The notes under the pieces are model-generated. The model did not search any database. It was not told where the DNA came from and worked only from the letters and a program-made list of their open reading frames with translations. From contig JAHEGD010000001.1 in NCBI GenBank assembly GCA_024639885.1, positions 1 through 64,000 on the forward strand: DNA of 64,000 nucleotides, given 5' to 3'. Position numbers and translations under genes: made by a program. How positions within the stretch are numbered: position 1 is the stretch's first letter; every line of letters begins with the position of its first letter. This DNA is from Porticoccaceae bacterium (GTDB lineage Bacteria; Pseudomonadota; Gammaproteobacteria; Pseudomonadales; Porticoccaceae). Shown here one piece after another: positions 19,939 to 29,959 of this stretch.

Positions 19939-21252
19939 TTACTGGTCCAGGTGTTCTACACGGATAAAAGTAACGCTGTCGCGCACGGTGTCGAGTGACT
20001 CTATCGCCGCCACGGCACCCTCTAGGTGCTGCTCTTTGGTGACATCGGTAAGAATAATAACATTGACGAACTGCTCGCCGACCGGCTGCTCGCGCTGGAT
20101 GATCGCCTCGATACTGATACCAGCATCACCCATGATTTTGGTCACCGCCGACAGCACGCCGGGTTTGTCGAGCGCGGCAAAGCGGATATAAAAGGCGGTA
20201 TCAATCTCTTCGATCGCCAGCATCGGCTGGGCAGCCAGCTGGGCGACCGGCACGCCGAGCGCCGGCGGCCAGCTCTCTGGCGCGCAGTTTATGCGCCGCG
20301 CTACGTCGATAAGGTCAGCCACCACCGACGAAGCAGTCGGCAGTGCGCCGGCGCCGGGGCCGGAGTAGAGCGTAGTGCCCAGCGCATCGGAGTTGATCAT
20401 CACGGCGTTGAGCACGCCGTCGACATCGGAAATCAAACTGCTGTGCGGCACCAGCGTTGGGTGGACCCGCAGCTCGACGCCGTGCGCGGTGTGGCGGGCG
20501 ATACCCAGGTGCTTAACCTTGTAGCCGAGCTCGTCGGCGTAGGCGACATCGAGCGGCTCCAGCTTGGTGATACCCTCGCTGTAGAGCCCCTCAATAGAGA
20601 GCGGCATAGCAAACGCCAGCGACGCCAAGATCACCAGCTTGTGGGCGGCGTCGATCCCTTCGATATCAAAGGTCGGGTCGGCCTCGGCGTAGCCTTTGGC
20701 CTGGGCGTCAGCCAGCAGCTGCGCAAATGGCGTGCCCTTGCTGGCCATCTCGGAGAGAATAAAGTTGGTGGTGCCGTTGATGATACCGGCCACCCAGTTG
20801 ATACGGTTGCCAGCCAGCCCCTCGCGGAGCGCTTTAATAATCGGGATACCGCCGGCTACCGCCGCCTCGTAACCGACCATGACACCCGCTTTAGCAGCAG
20901 CGGCAAAAATCTCGCCGCCGTGCTCGGCGATCAATGCCTTGTTGGCGGTGACCACGTGTTTGCCGTTGGCAATCGCCCCCATCACCAAGTCGTAGGCGAC
21001 GGTGGTGCCGCCGATCAACTCGACCACGACTTCGACATCGGGGTTGGTCAGCACCTCAAAAATGTCGGCCGTTACGGCGATCGCGCCGGTGTCGCAATCG
21101 GGGTTGGGGCGGCGCGCACCAATCTGCACCACAGTCAGTTCACACTGGCTGCGGTTGGCTATCAGCGCAGCGTTGTCGCGCAACAAATTGACGGTGCCGC
21201 CACCGACGGTACCGAGGCCGCATACGGCTATATTAATTTTGCGCAAAGTCAC
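19939..21252 (-). CDS. hom: Homoserine dehydrogenase
   Basis: A protein of about 437 residues reducing aspartate semialdehyde to homoserine. INIAVCGLGTVGGGTVNLL is the Rossmann dinucleotide site. The catalytic domain has GGIPIIKALREGLAGNRI, GIINGTTNFILSEM and AEADPTFDIEGIDAAHKL. The last 80 residues (YIRFAALDKPGVLSAVTKIMGDAGISIEAI) are an ACT domain for threonine feedback. GTG 21252 (VTLRKINIA) gives the family-length protein; a TTG six bases later, with GGAG five bases upstream, and an ATG at 21285 are alternatives. It is first in the hom-thrC operon, 75 bases after dsbC on the same strand. Confidence 0.95.
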   Translation of the reverse strand: MTLRKINIAVCGLGTVGGGTVNLLRDNAALIANRSQCELTVVQIGARRPNPDCDTGAIAVTADIFEVLTNPDVEVVVELIGGTTVAYDLVMGAIANGKHVVTANKALIAEHGGEIFAAAAKAGVMVGYEAAVAGGIPIIKALREGLAGNRINWVAGIINGTTNFILSEMASKGTPFAQLLADAQAKGYAEADPTFDIEGIDAAHKLVILASLAFAMPLSIEGLYSEGITKLEPLDVAYADELGYKVKHLGIARHTAHGVELRVHPTLVPHSSLISDVDGVLNAVMINSDALGTTLYSGPGAGALPTASSVVADLIDVARRINCAPESWPPALGVPVAQLAAQPMLAIEEIDTAFYIRFAALDKPGVLSAVTKIMGDAGISIEAIIQREQPVGEQFVNVIILTDVTKEQHLEGAVAAIESLDTVRDSVTFIRVEHLDQ

Positions 21253-21326
21253 TCCAGGAACGGTCGAGAAAAAGGCCGCTAACATTACTCACAGCGGCGC
21301 TCTATGTCAACGAACACGGGGCATTG

Positions 21327-22076
21327 CTACTGACCGGCGAGCCCGAGCAGCTCGGCAAACGCCGCCGCCGGCTGGTAGCCGGGGATCAACGAACCGTCCT
21401 CTAGAATAATCGCAGGGGTACCGCTGACACCGAGCGCGCCGCCAAGCGCATAATGGTTGGCAACCGGGTTGCCGGCACAGACATCGATAGGCAGTGGCCG
21501 CCCCGCTTTAAACGCGGTCAGAGCCGCGTTGGGGTCTTTGGCGCACCACGCGGTGGCGATCTTGTTGAAAGAGTCCGAGCCAACCCCGGCGCGCGGGTAG
21601 GCGAGGTAGCGCACCTCAATACCGTAGCCGAGCAGCTCGTCGAGCTCGCGGTGGAGCTTGCGGCAGTAGCCGCAATCGATGTCGGTAAACACGGTAATGC
21701 GTGCCCGCACCGGCCCTGCAGGGCTGTAGGTGATCATACTGGTTGGGTCTATATCGGCCAGCATCGCCAACCGCACGCCATTCAGGCGCTGCGCACTCAA
21801 ATCGACAAATCGACCGGCCTGCACTTGGTAGAGTGAGCCGTCAAAAAAATACTGGCCATCGGCGCTGACAAATAACAGCGGGCCATTGCTCACCTGTACC
21901 TCGTAGAGCCCTGCAATAGGTGCTGCTCCGACCACGCTGAGCTCAAGATCGGGGCGCACTTGGCTGATACCGGCCAGCAGCTGTTGGCGCTGCTGTGCGG
22001 TCAGCTCGGCGGTGTGTGCAGTCGCCGCCAACACGGCTAAACAGACAACAAACAGGGCAACAGTGGCTCGATACAT
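21327..22076 (-). CDS. dsbC: Thiol:disulfide interchange protein DsbC
   Basis: A 249-residue periplasmic disulfide isomerase. Signal peptide residues 1-22 (LFVVCLAVLAATAHTA), an N-terminal dimerisation domain with LSVVGAAPIAGLYEVQV and FVSADGQYFFDGSLYQV, then a thioredoxin domain with CGYC in FTDIDCGYCRKLHREL. The cis-Pro loop is VSGTPAIILEDGSLIPGYQP. The order dsbC-hom-thrC on one strand is conserved in pseudomonads. DsbD-type reductase is not in the window. Confidence 0.95.
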   Translation of the reverse strand: MYRATVALFVVCLAVLAATAHTAELTAQQRQQLLAGISQVRPDLELSVVGAAPIAGLYEVQVSNGPLLFVSADGQYFFDGSLYQVQAGRFVDLSAQRLNGVRLAMLADIDPTSMITYSPAGPVRARITVFTDIDCGYCRKLHRELDELLGYGIEVRYLAYPRAGVGSDSFNKIATAWCAKDPNAALTAFKAGRPLPIDVCAGNPVANHYALGGALGVSGTPAIILEDGSLIPGYQPAAAFAELLGLAGQ

Positions 22077-22132
22077 GGCGCGCTCGCAAACAGTGGCTTG
22101 GCCGGCCAGTTTACCGCGCCACCGGCAGATGT

Positions 22133-23224
22133 CTACGGCGACACCACCGGCCGGCTCAACACCGACACCGACTGGCCACTGCGCAGCCGCTCGGCGCCGC
22201 GCACTACTACGGCGTCGCCGGCCGCCAGCCGCTGGCCATCGAGCGGTTCAACCGCGACAAAACCGCGCTGGCCAAAGCCGAGTTTAACCGGCACCTTGAC
22301 GACGCTGTCGGTGCCGTTGATACGCATCAGGTAGGCCTCGCCCTCGCGCAGCACCACCGCATCGCGCGGCACGGTTAACGCCATGCTCAGCTCGCCCTGG
22401 GCGAGCGCGGCGCGAAGCGGCTCGCCAACCACCCAGCCGCGCTCGCTGGCCAGTGCCAAACGCACCTCGACAAGCCGGGACACCGGGTCGGCGACAGCGA
22501 CCATCTGCACCACCGCAGCCAGCTGCTCGCGGTCGGCCGCGGCGACCAGTACCTCGCTGCCCGGTGCGGTGTTGCGCAGTGTCGCCAGCGGCGCCCGCAC
22601 CGATGCCTCTAGCTGGCTGGTGCTGACCAGCCGCGCTACCGGCTGGCCGCGGCTAACGTACTCGCCCAGCTCTATTGCGCGCTCTGCCACCACGCCGCTA
22701 AACGGCGCCAGCACGGTGGTCCGCGCTAGGGCCAGCTCGCTCTGCGCCAAGGCGACCTCGGCAGCGGTCAGCTGCTCGGCAAGGCTGGCGCTGTCGGCAT
22801 TCAATTTGTCCAGCGCATCTTGGGAGCTGCTGTCGCGCTGGCGCAGCTCGCCGAGCCGGCTGCGCTGCTTGGCCAAGTACTCCAGCTGGGCCTTAATGCG
22901 GCCTATCTCGGCGCGGTCCAGCCGGGTGGCGAGCTGGTAATCGCGGTCGTCGAGGCGCAGCAGCGGCTCGCCGGCCGCCACGCTGCTGCCCAGCTCTGCG
23001 CTCCATACGGCGCGGCCGTTGATCTCGGCGGCTATCTGGCTATCGAACCGGCTGACTACGCTACCAGCCGCCCAGAACGCCGGCACCACCTCGCGCAGCT
23101 CGACCGCGCCCACTTGCACCGCCGCCGGCTCGGCGGCCCAGAGCGGCGCACCCACCAGACTCAGCGCCAACCAAACAGTGCGGGCAGCGAGCCCGGGGTT
23201 AACTCGTTTATTCAAATCTGACAC
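22133..23224 (-). CDS. RND efflux periplasmic adaptor (membrane fusion protein)
   Basis: An adaptor of about 363 residues. The N-terminal signal (NPGLAARTVWLALSLVGAPLWAAEP) is followed by the first barrel/lipoyl half (GSVVSRFDSQIAAEINGRAVWSAELGSSVAAGEPLLRLDDRDY). Next come a coiled-coil hairpin (about residues 100-150), the second lipoyl half (TVLAPFSGVVAERAIELGEYVSRGQPVARLVSTSQLEA) and a beta-barrel domain. The start is uncertain: GTG 23224 overlaps the end of the RND gene, and TTG 23215 has GGAG 10 bases upstream. It is coupled to the permease gene by this overlap. No outer-membrane channel gene is next to it, so TolC or a homologue elsewhere is presumably used. Confidence 0.88.
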   Translation of the reverse strand: MSDLNKRVNPGLAARTVWLALSLVGAPLWAAEPAAVQVGAVELREVVPAFWAAGSVVSRFDSQIAAEINGRAVWSAELGSSVAAGEPLLRLDDRDYQLATRLDRAEIGRIKAQLEYLAKQRSRLGELRQRDSSSQDALDKLNADSASLAEQLTAAEVALAQSELALARTTVLAPFSGVVAERAIELGEYVSRGQPVARLVSTSQLEASVRAPLATLRNTAPGSEVLVAAADREQLAAVVQMVAVADPVSRLVEVRLALASERGWVVGEPLRAALAQGELSMALTVPRDAVVLREGEAYLMRINGTDSVVKVPVKLGFGQRGFVAVEPLDGQRLAAGDAVVVRGAERLRSGQSVSVLSRPVVSP

Positions 23225-26200
23225 TCTCCACAGTTTTCTGCTCGCCCAGGCGCAATAGCGCCGGCAGTAGCAACAGGGTAAAAATGGCACTGACACTCAT
23301 ACCACCAACAATCACCGCCGCCATACCGCGGTAGATGATCGAACCCACCCCGGGCATCAACAGCAGCGGCAACATGCCAAACAGGCTAGTTAGGGTGCTC
23401 ATAAAGATCGGTCGCAGCCGCATTAGCAGCGCGCTCTCGACCGCGGCGCGGCGGCTCAGCCCGTCGCGCTCGGCCTGGCGGGTCTGGTGGACCAACAAGA
23501 TAGCGTTGTTAACCACCAGCCCCAGCAGGATTACAAAGCCGATCATGGTCAGCAGGTCGAGCGGCTGGAAGGCAAACAGGTTGAGCAGACTCAACACCAA
23601 CATCGAGCCGACCGTCGCCAGCGGCAGCGCCAGCATCACCAGCAGGCCGTCGCTCAGCGAGCGAAACAGCGCGCTTATCAGCAACAGCAGCACCAGTAGC
23701 GCGATCAAAAAATTGGCCCCCAGCGCGCCAATCGCCCGCTGCAGGTCATCCGCCGAGCCGCCGTAAACGACCTGGCCGTCGCCGGGCAACAGCTCGGCAA
23801 TGGCCGGCTCCACCTGATCGGTGAGCACCTGCAGGGCGTGCTCCAAGGTCATATCGGCGGGCGGCACCACCTCTAGGGTTTTGGTGCGGCGCCGGTCGAT
23901 GCGGATAATCGCACTGGGGCCGACCGCGCGCTCTACCTCGACCAGCTCGCTGAGCGGCACCACACCACCGCGCGGGGTGGCCAGCGGCAGTTGCGCAAAG
24001 GCGTCGGGGTCGTCCCACTCGCCCACCCGCAGCAAAATATCCAGCTGCTGGTCGCCGTCAAAGTAATCGCCTACAAACAGCCCATCGCCGAGCGCGCGAG
24101 TAATCAGCCCAAGTTCGGCGCGTGACCAGCCCTTCTCGCTCAGGCGGTCGTCGCGCGGGCGCAGCCGCAGCTCGGGATCAGAGTCCTCCAGCTCGGCCAT
24201 CGGCCGTACCTGCGCCCCCGGCAGACGCGCTTCGATCTCGGCTATCGCCGCGTAGGCGGCGGCACTGGTGGCGCGCGAGTCGCGGCCTTGGATGTGCATC
24301 GGGATGCCGCGGGTGCCGCCAAACGACCCGAACAGATCATCTTGGCGCACATACGCCTGCAGGTCGGGTATATCTTTGACAATCTCGTCGCGAACAATCG
24401 CCTGCAGCTCGCCTACCCGGCTCTGGTCTAGGGCGCGGACGCCGAGCCGGCCGCCCTGGCTAAACAGCAGCAAGTAATAATTTTTCAGTGCCGGCTGGCG
24501 TTCGCCGGTCATAAACGGCCGCAACCGCGCCTCAACAATATCCACCACATCGCGTTCCATGGTGACTTGATTGGCACCGGGCGGCAGGCGAAAGAAAGCA
24601 TCCACCGCATCGCGCTTGACCGGCGGCAGGTAGTCGCGCTCGGGCATCAGCGCAACACTCAGCAGCAGTGGCACGGTTAGTAGCAGCGCGATTATCCGGT
24701 AGCGCCGCGCTGGGGTGTCGGTATGGTGCATAATCTTGGCGGTGATCGACGCCCACAATCCGCTGAAATGGTCGCGGCCAACCCCGCCGCCCATCCACAA
24801 ATTGGCGGCCAGCGGCACCAGCGTGACCGCCACCAGCAGTGAGATCGATACGGCCACCGCAATGGTCAGCGCCAGGTCGCCAAATAGTTGGCCTTCGACC
24901 TCTTCAAGAAACAGCACCGGCAGAAAAATCACCACAGTGGTGGCCGTAGAGGCGAGCAGCGCCCCCCAGACTCGCTCGCTGCCGGCCAGCGACGCCTGCT
25001 CGCGGGCGACCCCGCGCTCGCGCTGGCGAACGATACTCTCCAGCACCACAATGGCGGCGTCGACCACCATCCCTACGGCGAACGCCAGCCCAGCTAGCGA
25101 GATCACATTTAAGGTACGACCGGTGAGTTTGAGCACAATAAACGTGCTCAACAGCGAGATCGGGATCGCCGCGGCGACAATCAGTGTGGCCCGCCAACGG
25201 CGGAAAAATAGCCACAAACCGGCGATAGCGAGCGAGACACCGATAATCAGGTTACCGGTTACCAGCGCGATGGTGCGGTTGATAAACACCGACGGATCAA
25301 ACGATTGGACAATTTGTAGACCAAGCGGCTCCAGCAGATCGCCATTGAGTGCCGCCACCTGCCGCTTAACTTCAGTGAGGGTGGTCAATAGGTTGGCGTC
25401 GCTACGGCGGTTGACCATGAAGCCGATCGCGGGGTTGCCGTTTTGGCGGAATATGCCGATGTCGTCCGGTATCTGCTTGCTGATCGTCGCCACATCGGCG
25501 AGCCGTACCGGCTGGCCGTTGCGCCACTCAACCACCATCTCGCCGAGCTCGTCGACCGCGTAGCGCCCCTCAAAGCGCAGCATGTATTTGCGCCGGCCAA
25601 CATCGACAAAGCCGCCGGCGCTGTCGTTGGCAGCCCCGACCAGCTGCGCCAGCTTGGGCAGCTCCACGCCGAGCTGGGCGGCCCGATAGGGGTCAAACTC
25701 AACAATTAGCTGCTCTTTGTAGCGCCCGCCGGCACCCAGCGCCACCCCCGACACGCCAGGCACCGACTCTATTAGCGGCTTAATACGCGACTCCATCAGC
25801 GGCAGGTAGTTCTCGACCGGTTCGCTGTTACCCTCCAACCGCTGCAAAAAGAACCAGCTCAACAGCGGTGCAGCGCCGCCACTACCGCCCAAGCTGACCG
25901 TGGGTGGTTTGACATTGCGCGGCAGGGACGGCAGTCGGTTCATGCGGCTGATCACGTCAATCAGCGCCTGCTGCATATCCGTGCCCAACGCAAAAGTCAG
26001 TGTCACCGATGCGCGCCCCGCAGAGGCTTTGCCGTTCATTTCGACTACCCCAACCAGCCCCTCTAATACCTCTTCGATCGGCTCGATTAACTCCGCCTCG
26101 ACCTCGCGCGGAGAGGCCGCCCGCCAGTCCGCGGTAACCGAGATAATCGGCTCATCGGTATCGGGAAACAGCTGCACCGGTAGGCTGGCCACGCTGACTA

Positions 26201-26276
26201 GCCCGAGCAGTGCCACCAGCAGCACCGCCACGGCAGTGGCGGCGGGGTTAGCGAGCGTCGCTTGGGTCAGTTTCAT
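23208..26276 (-). CDS. RND efflux permease (AcrB/HAE family)
   Basis: A 1022-residue inner-membrane proton-driven pump. The N-terminus is VALLGLVSVASLPVQLFPDTDEP; the large periplasmic porter loop includes LGGSGGAAPLLSWFFLQ. TM4 has GLAFAVGMVVDAAIVVLE with the proton-relay acidic residue. The second half repeats the plan and ends with TMIGFVILLGLVVNNAILLVHQ and RPIFMSTLTSLFGMLPLLLMPG. Length is normal. It is first in a two-gene operon with the adaptor. The substrate is not apparent; multidrug or lipid-like compounds are typical. Confidence 0.92.
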   Translation of the reverse strand: MKLTQATLANPAATAVAVLLVALLGLVSVASLPVQLFPDTDEPIISVTADWRAASPREVEAELIEPIEEVLEGLVGVVEMNGKASAGRASVTLTFALGTDMQQALIDVISRMNRLPSLPRNVKPPTVSLGGSGGAAPLLSWFFLQRLEGNSEPVENYLPLMESRIKPLIESVPGVSGVALGAGGRYKEQLIVEFDPYRAAQLGVELPKLAQLVGAANDSAGGFVDVGRRKYMLRFEGRYAVDELGEMVVEWRNGQPVRLADVATISKQIPDDIGIFRQNGNPAIGFMVNRRSDANLLTTLTEVKRQVAALNGDLLEPLGLQIVQSFDPSVFINRTIALVTGNLIIGVSLAIAGLWLFFRRWRATLIVAAAIPISLLSTFIVLKLTGRTLNVISLAGLAFAVGMVVDAAIVVLESIVRQRERGVAREQASLAGSERVWGALLASTATTVVIFLPVLFLEEVEGQLFGDLALTIAVAVSISLLVAVTLVPLAANLWMGGGVGRDHFSGLWASITAKIMHHTDTPARRYRIIALLLTVPLLLSVALMPERDYLPPVKRDAVDAFFRLPPGANQVTMERDVVDIVEARLRPFMTGERQPALKNYYLLLFSQGGRLGVRALDQSRVGELQAIVRDEIVKDIPDLQAYVRQDDLFGSFGGTRGIPMHIQGRDSRATSAAAYAAIAEIEARLPGAQVRPMAELEDSDPELRLRPRDDRLSEKGWSRAELGLITRALGDGLFVGDYFDGDQQLDILLRVGEWDDPDAFAQLPLATPRGGVVPLSELVEVERAVGPSAIIRIDRRRTKTLEVVPPADMTLEHALQVLTDQVEPAIAELLPGDGQVVYGGSADDLQRAIGALGANFLIALLVLLLLISALFRSLSDGLLVMLALPLATVGSMLVLSLLNLFAFQPLDLLTMIGFVILLGLVVNNAILLVHQTRQAERDGLSRRAAVESALLMRLRPIFMSTLTSLFGMLPLLLMPGVGSIIYRGMAAVIVGGMSVSAIFTLLLLPALLRLGEQKTVESVRFE

Positions 26277-26339
26277 TGCATTGCAGCCGTATCATCATTT
26301 ATCAGTGGGCCATTGTGCGCCAGTTGCCAAAAACAACAA

Positions 26340-26358
26340 AGCGACCCGAAGGTCGCCT
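26340..26358 (-). terminator. Probable terminator of the promoter-distal glnK gene
   Basis: GCGACC-CGAA-GGTCGC hairpin (26341-26356). Read on the minus strand it is followed by TTTGTTGTTTTT. It lies between the second glnK and the RND gene. Confidence 0.6.
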
Positions 26359-26387
26359 TGACGCTACTACCCTAACTGCAGTAACGG

Positions 26388-26843
<456 letters not shown>

Positions 26844-26866
26844 TTACTGCAGGGCGTTGCAGGCGA

Positions 26867-28120
26867 TTATTTGCCGGCTACAAACTCTGGGTAGGCGTCA
26901 ATGCCACACTCAGAGATATCAACCCCTTCGTACTCTTCTTGCTCGCTAACCCGGATACCCATGGTCGCTTTCAGAGCCATCCAGACGATACCGCTGGTGA
27001 CAAAGGTCCAAGCGAAGATGGTGACGATACCAAGCAGCTGGCCGTAGAGGCTGGCGCCGTCGTTGGCTGAGAAGCAGACTGCCAACAGACCCCAGATACC
27101 CGCAACACCGTGTACCGAGATAGCGCCGACCGGGTCATCGATACGGATCTTGTCCATCATCAGTACCGAGAAGACCACGATCAGACCGCCGACACCGCCC
27201 ACCAGCGTTGCCGACAGCGCATCCCACGCCAGTGGCTCAGCCGTGATTGATACCAGACCGGCCAGCGCACCGTTGACCGCCATGGTCAGATCCGCTTTGC
27301 CGAACTTGAAGTGGGCAACAATCAGCGCCACCAGCAAGCCGCCACACGCTGCCGCGTTGGTGTTGACGAACACATCGGCTACCGCGTTTGCTTCACTGAT
27401 GTCAGAGACTTTTAGCTCTGAGCCACCGTTAAAGCCGAACCAGCCCATCCACAAGATGAACATACCGATAGCGGCGAGTGGCATATTGGCACCCGGGATA
27501 GCCTTAACACTGCCGTCTTTGCCGTACTTGCCCTTGCGAGCGCCGAGCAGTAACACCCCCGACAGCGCGGCAGCAGCACCACACAGGTGGACCACACCGG
27601 AGCCGGCAAAGTCTTGGAAGCCAGCCGCGTCTAGGAAACCGCCGCCCCACTTCCACATACCTTGCATCGGGTAGATGAAGCCAGTCATAACCACAGCGAA
27701 GGCGAGGAATGCCCACAACTTCATGCGCTCGGCCACCGCACCAGAGACAATCGACATCGCGGTGGCAACAAAGACCACTTGGAAGAAGAAGTCAGAGGCA
27801 CCCGAGTAGTAGGTGTCGCCGTTGCTGGCTAACACTTCCTCGGCGGTGGCATTGGCAATGCTATTGCCAAACCAGGCGTCGGGCAGGAAACCACCAGCAC
27901 TGCCACCGTACATGATGGTGTAGCCCATCAGCAGGTACATGGTGCAGGCGATCGCAAACAGGGCGACGTTTTTGGTGAGGATCTCGGTGGTGTTTTTACT
28001 GCGCACCAGACCCGCTTCAAGCATGGCAAAACCGGCTGCCATCCACATCACTAGCGCGCCGGACACCAAGAAGTAGAAGGTGTCTAACGCGTACTTTACT
28101 TCGATTAAATCAGGGCTCAT
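26867..28120 (-). CDS. amtB: Ammonium transporter
   Basis: A 417-residue Amt/Mep channel with 11 predicted membrane segments. Landmarks are VMWMAAGFAMLEAGLVRSKN, FAGSGVVHLCGAAAALSGVLLLGARKG (with the first pore His in VVHL) and the second pore His in ISVHGVAGIWGLL. The C-terminal tail EGVDISECGIDAYPEF is the P-II-interacting end. It lacks a clear cleaved signal sequence, unlike E. coli AmtB. It follows glnK (24-base gap) in the nitrogen cluster and ends with its own terminator. Confidence 0.96.
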   Translation of the reverse strand: MSPDLIEVKYALDTFYFLVSGALVMWMAAGFAMLEAGLVRSKNTTEILTKNVALFAIACTMYLLMGYTIMYGGSAGGFLPDAWFGNSIANATAEEVLASNGDTYYSGASDFFFQVVFVATAMSIVSGAVAERMKLWAFLAFAVVMTGFIYPMQGMWKWGGGFLDAAGFQDFAGSGVVHLCGAAAALSGVLLLGARKGKYGKDGSVKAIPGANMPLAAIGMFILWMGWFGFNGGSELKVSDISEANAVADVFVNTNAAACGGLLVALIVAHFKFGKADLTMAVNGALAGLVSITAEPLAWDALSATLVGGVGGLIVVFSVLMMDKIRIDDPVGAISVHGVAGIWGLLAVCFSANDGASLYGQLLGIVTIFAWTFVTSGIVWMALKATMGIRVSEQEEYEGVDISECGIDAYPEFVAGK

Positions 28121-28143
28121 TAGGTACTCTCCTTAAGCTGGGG

Positions 28144-28506
<363 letters not shown>

Positions 28507-29226
28507 TTAAAGTGACTTTGAGACAGTAAAGATCAAGCTGCCGTCGCAAAGCACGACTCCGCTATCATCGGTACATTCGTCGTCGCTAAGATCGGTATCG
28601 ACATACGAGAGATCAAAATCTAAGCCACCCATCGAAGTGCTCACCCCGATCGAGTAATCGGCGTAATCTGGGCCACCCCAAGCATCGTTATCTTTGAAAC
28701 TGTTGTCGCCGTAGTGGACGCTCAAGGTGTAGGCATCGCTTAATGCATAGCTGTAATCGACGTAGAGGTAGGTAAACTCGTCAGACTTGGCGAAGTAGTC
28801 ATCCGAGTAGGCAAACCCAACGGTAAAGTCAGTAAATGAAACACTTCCGTAGATCTCGTTGTAATCGAGGTCGCCTTCAACGTCTTTGTCTGTATTAGGG
28901 TATGTATAGGCAAGGAGACCGATGTCATAGCTGACCGACTCGTTAAATGCACCGCCGTAACCAGCGTAGTAGTCAAGCTCGAGGCCATTGCCCCACTCTT
29001 CGATACTTGAGCCCCAGGTGCCGATGTAGAAACCATTGTCGAAGGCGACATCAAAACCGCCCGAGAGCGCCACGCCGTCACTCTGGCTGTAGCCGCGGAA
29101 TTTGTAGTCTGTGCTCAGCGCAACGTTGCCAGAGGCCTCTGCAGCGACCGCCGTTGAGGCGACGCCCATGGTCATGGCGCCAAGGGTGAGTGAACCGATT
29201 GCGATTGCGAGTGTGCTCTTTTTCAT
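28507..29226 (-). CDS. TorF family putative outer-membrane porin
   Basis: A 239-residue protein of the TIGR02001/TorF family. Signal peptide residues 1-29 (SLTLGAMTMGVASTAVAAE), then a barrel opening with the family block VALSTDYKFRGYSQSDG and alternating aromatic strands (GFYIGTWGSSIEEW, ELDYYAGYGG, DYNEIYGSVSF). It ends in a short strand, SLIFTVSKSL. The surface is acidic (many Asp). GGAG precedes the ATG by 7 bases. It is the first gene behind the sigma-54 promoter at 29287 and leads into glnK-amtB, which suggests a role in letting a nitrogen source across the outer membrane. That role is inference. Confidence 0.88.
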   Translation of the reverse strand: MKKSTLAIAIGSLTLGAMTMGVASTAVAAEASGNVALSTDYKFRGYSQSDGVALSGGFDVAFDNGFYIGTWGSSIEEWGNGLELDYYAGYGGAFNESVSYDIGLLAYTYPNTDKDVEGDLDYNEIYGSVSFTDFTVGFAYSDDYFAKSDEFTYLYVDYSYALSDAYTLSVHYGDNSFKDNDAWGGPDYADYSIGVSTSMGGLDFDLSYVDTDLSDDECTDDSGVVLCDGSLIFTVSKSL

Positions 29227-29286
29227 GGTGCTTCTCCGTACTTAGGTTAGTTATGGTTAGGCTTTTTAGTCGCCTGCAATACACTA

Positions 29287-29302
29287 TGCATAAGCCGTGC
29301 CA
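29287..29302 (-). promoter_or_regulatory. Sigma-54 promoter of porin-glnK-amtB
   Basis: On the minus strand TGGCACGGCTTATGCA matches the -24/-12 consensus: the GG and GC pairs have the required 12-base offset, with one mismatch in TTGC (ATGC). The predicted start is about base 29276, 50 bases before the porin ATG. Two NtrC-like sites lie upstream. Confidence 0.75.
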
Positions 29303-29377
29303 ACTTTCAAATTTACTAAGGAATCTGGGTGCTCTGCCGATTTTTATCGACAATCCGGCGCGCCTAACTAACGCCGC

Positions 29378-29423
29378 GCACCTGATTGGCGCGGCCCGCC
29401 GGCGCAGCGCACCGATTTGGGAA
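29378..29423 (-). promoter_or_regulatory. Two predicted NtrC-binding sites
   Basis: GCACC-TGATT-GGCGC (29378-29392) differs at one base from the ideal GCACC-N5-GGTGC dyad. GCACC-GATTT-GGGAA (29409-29423) keeps one half-site and part of the other. Their centres are 31 bases apart and about 109 and 140 bases upstream of the predicted sigma-54 start, the same geometry as the enhancer at glnA of enteric bacteria. Confidence 0.65.
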
Positions 29424-29460
29424 TACCACCACTACACGCACACGCTTTATCAACAGGCAC

Positions 29461-29492
29461 AAAAAAAGGCGAGCCACTGGCTCGCCTTTTTT
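29461..29492 (-). terminator. Intrinsic terminator of the cold-shock gene
   Basis: GGCGAGCC-ACT-GGCTCGCC with A and T runs on either side, 20 bases after the cold-shock gene stop. It insulates the nitrogen promoter region. Confidence 0.9.
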
Positions 29493-29512
29493 GCACTGTC
29501 TCTAATCAGAGA

Positions 29513-29719
29513 TTAGATAGCAGTGATGTTCTCTGCTTGCAGACCTTTCTGGCCTTGAGTCACAGTGAACGATACTTTTTGGCCTTCGACCAGAGTCTTG
29601 AAGCCGTCACCAACGATAGCGCTGAAGTGGGCGAAGACGTCTGGGCCAGACTCTTGCTCGATGAAGCCAAAGCCTTTAGATTCGTTGAACCACTTAACAG
29701 TTCCAGTAGTAGTAGACAT
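29513..29719 (-). CDS. CspA-family cold-shock protein
   Basis: A 68-residue single OB-fold RNA chaperone. [17 protein letters not shown] (RNP1 KGFGFI) and DVFAHFSAI (RNP2 VFAHF) are intact, and the protein ends [15 protein letters not shown] lies before the ATG. A candidate promoter at 29868-29895 would give a 5' leader of roughly 140 bases, like the long thermosensing leaders of cspA genes. Whether this one is cold-induced or constitutive cannot be told from sequence. Confidence 0.96.
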   Translation of the reverse strand: MSTTTGTVKWFNESKGFGFIEQESGPDVFAHFSAIVGDGFKTLVEGQKVSFTVTQGQKGLQAENITAI

Positions 29720-29867
29720 AATTTCTTCCTGTTTAAACAAATTTATTCATGCCTTGGCCAGACAACCCAGCCGCAGCGGTTACGCTAGAAGTGATGCTAT
29801 AGATGTTTAACAGGCCGAAAAAATGTTACCGGGACCTACTACTACTCCCAACTGCGGGGTAGCTTTG

Positions 29868-29895
29868 TCTATACATATATAAAGCTAACTTACAA
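29868..29895 (-). promoter_or_regulatory. Candidate promoter of the cold-shock gene
   Basis: Minus-strand TTGTAA (29890-29895), 16-base spacer, TATAGA (29868-29873), within an AT-rich patch unusual for this window. The rest of 29720-29959 holds only the untranslated leader and no gene. Confidence 0.4.
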
Positions 29896-29959
29896 GCAAC
29901 CCTGAGTATACGCACATATACACCATTAGCAACGGTTATTTATTGCCGCCGCAGCTGGG

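Noticed and set aside
20026-21282. A 418-residue open frame on the plus strand
   Set aside because: Antisense shadow of hom.
21253-21326. Threonine attenuator before hom
   Set aside because: No leader peptide rich in Thr or Ile codons and no terminator/antiterminator pair seen.
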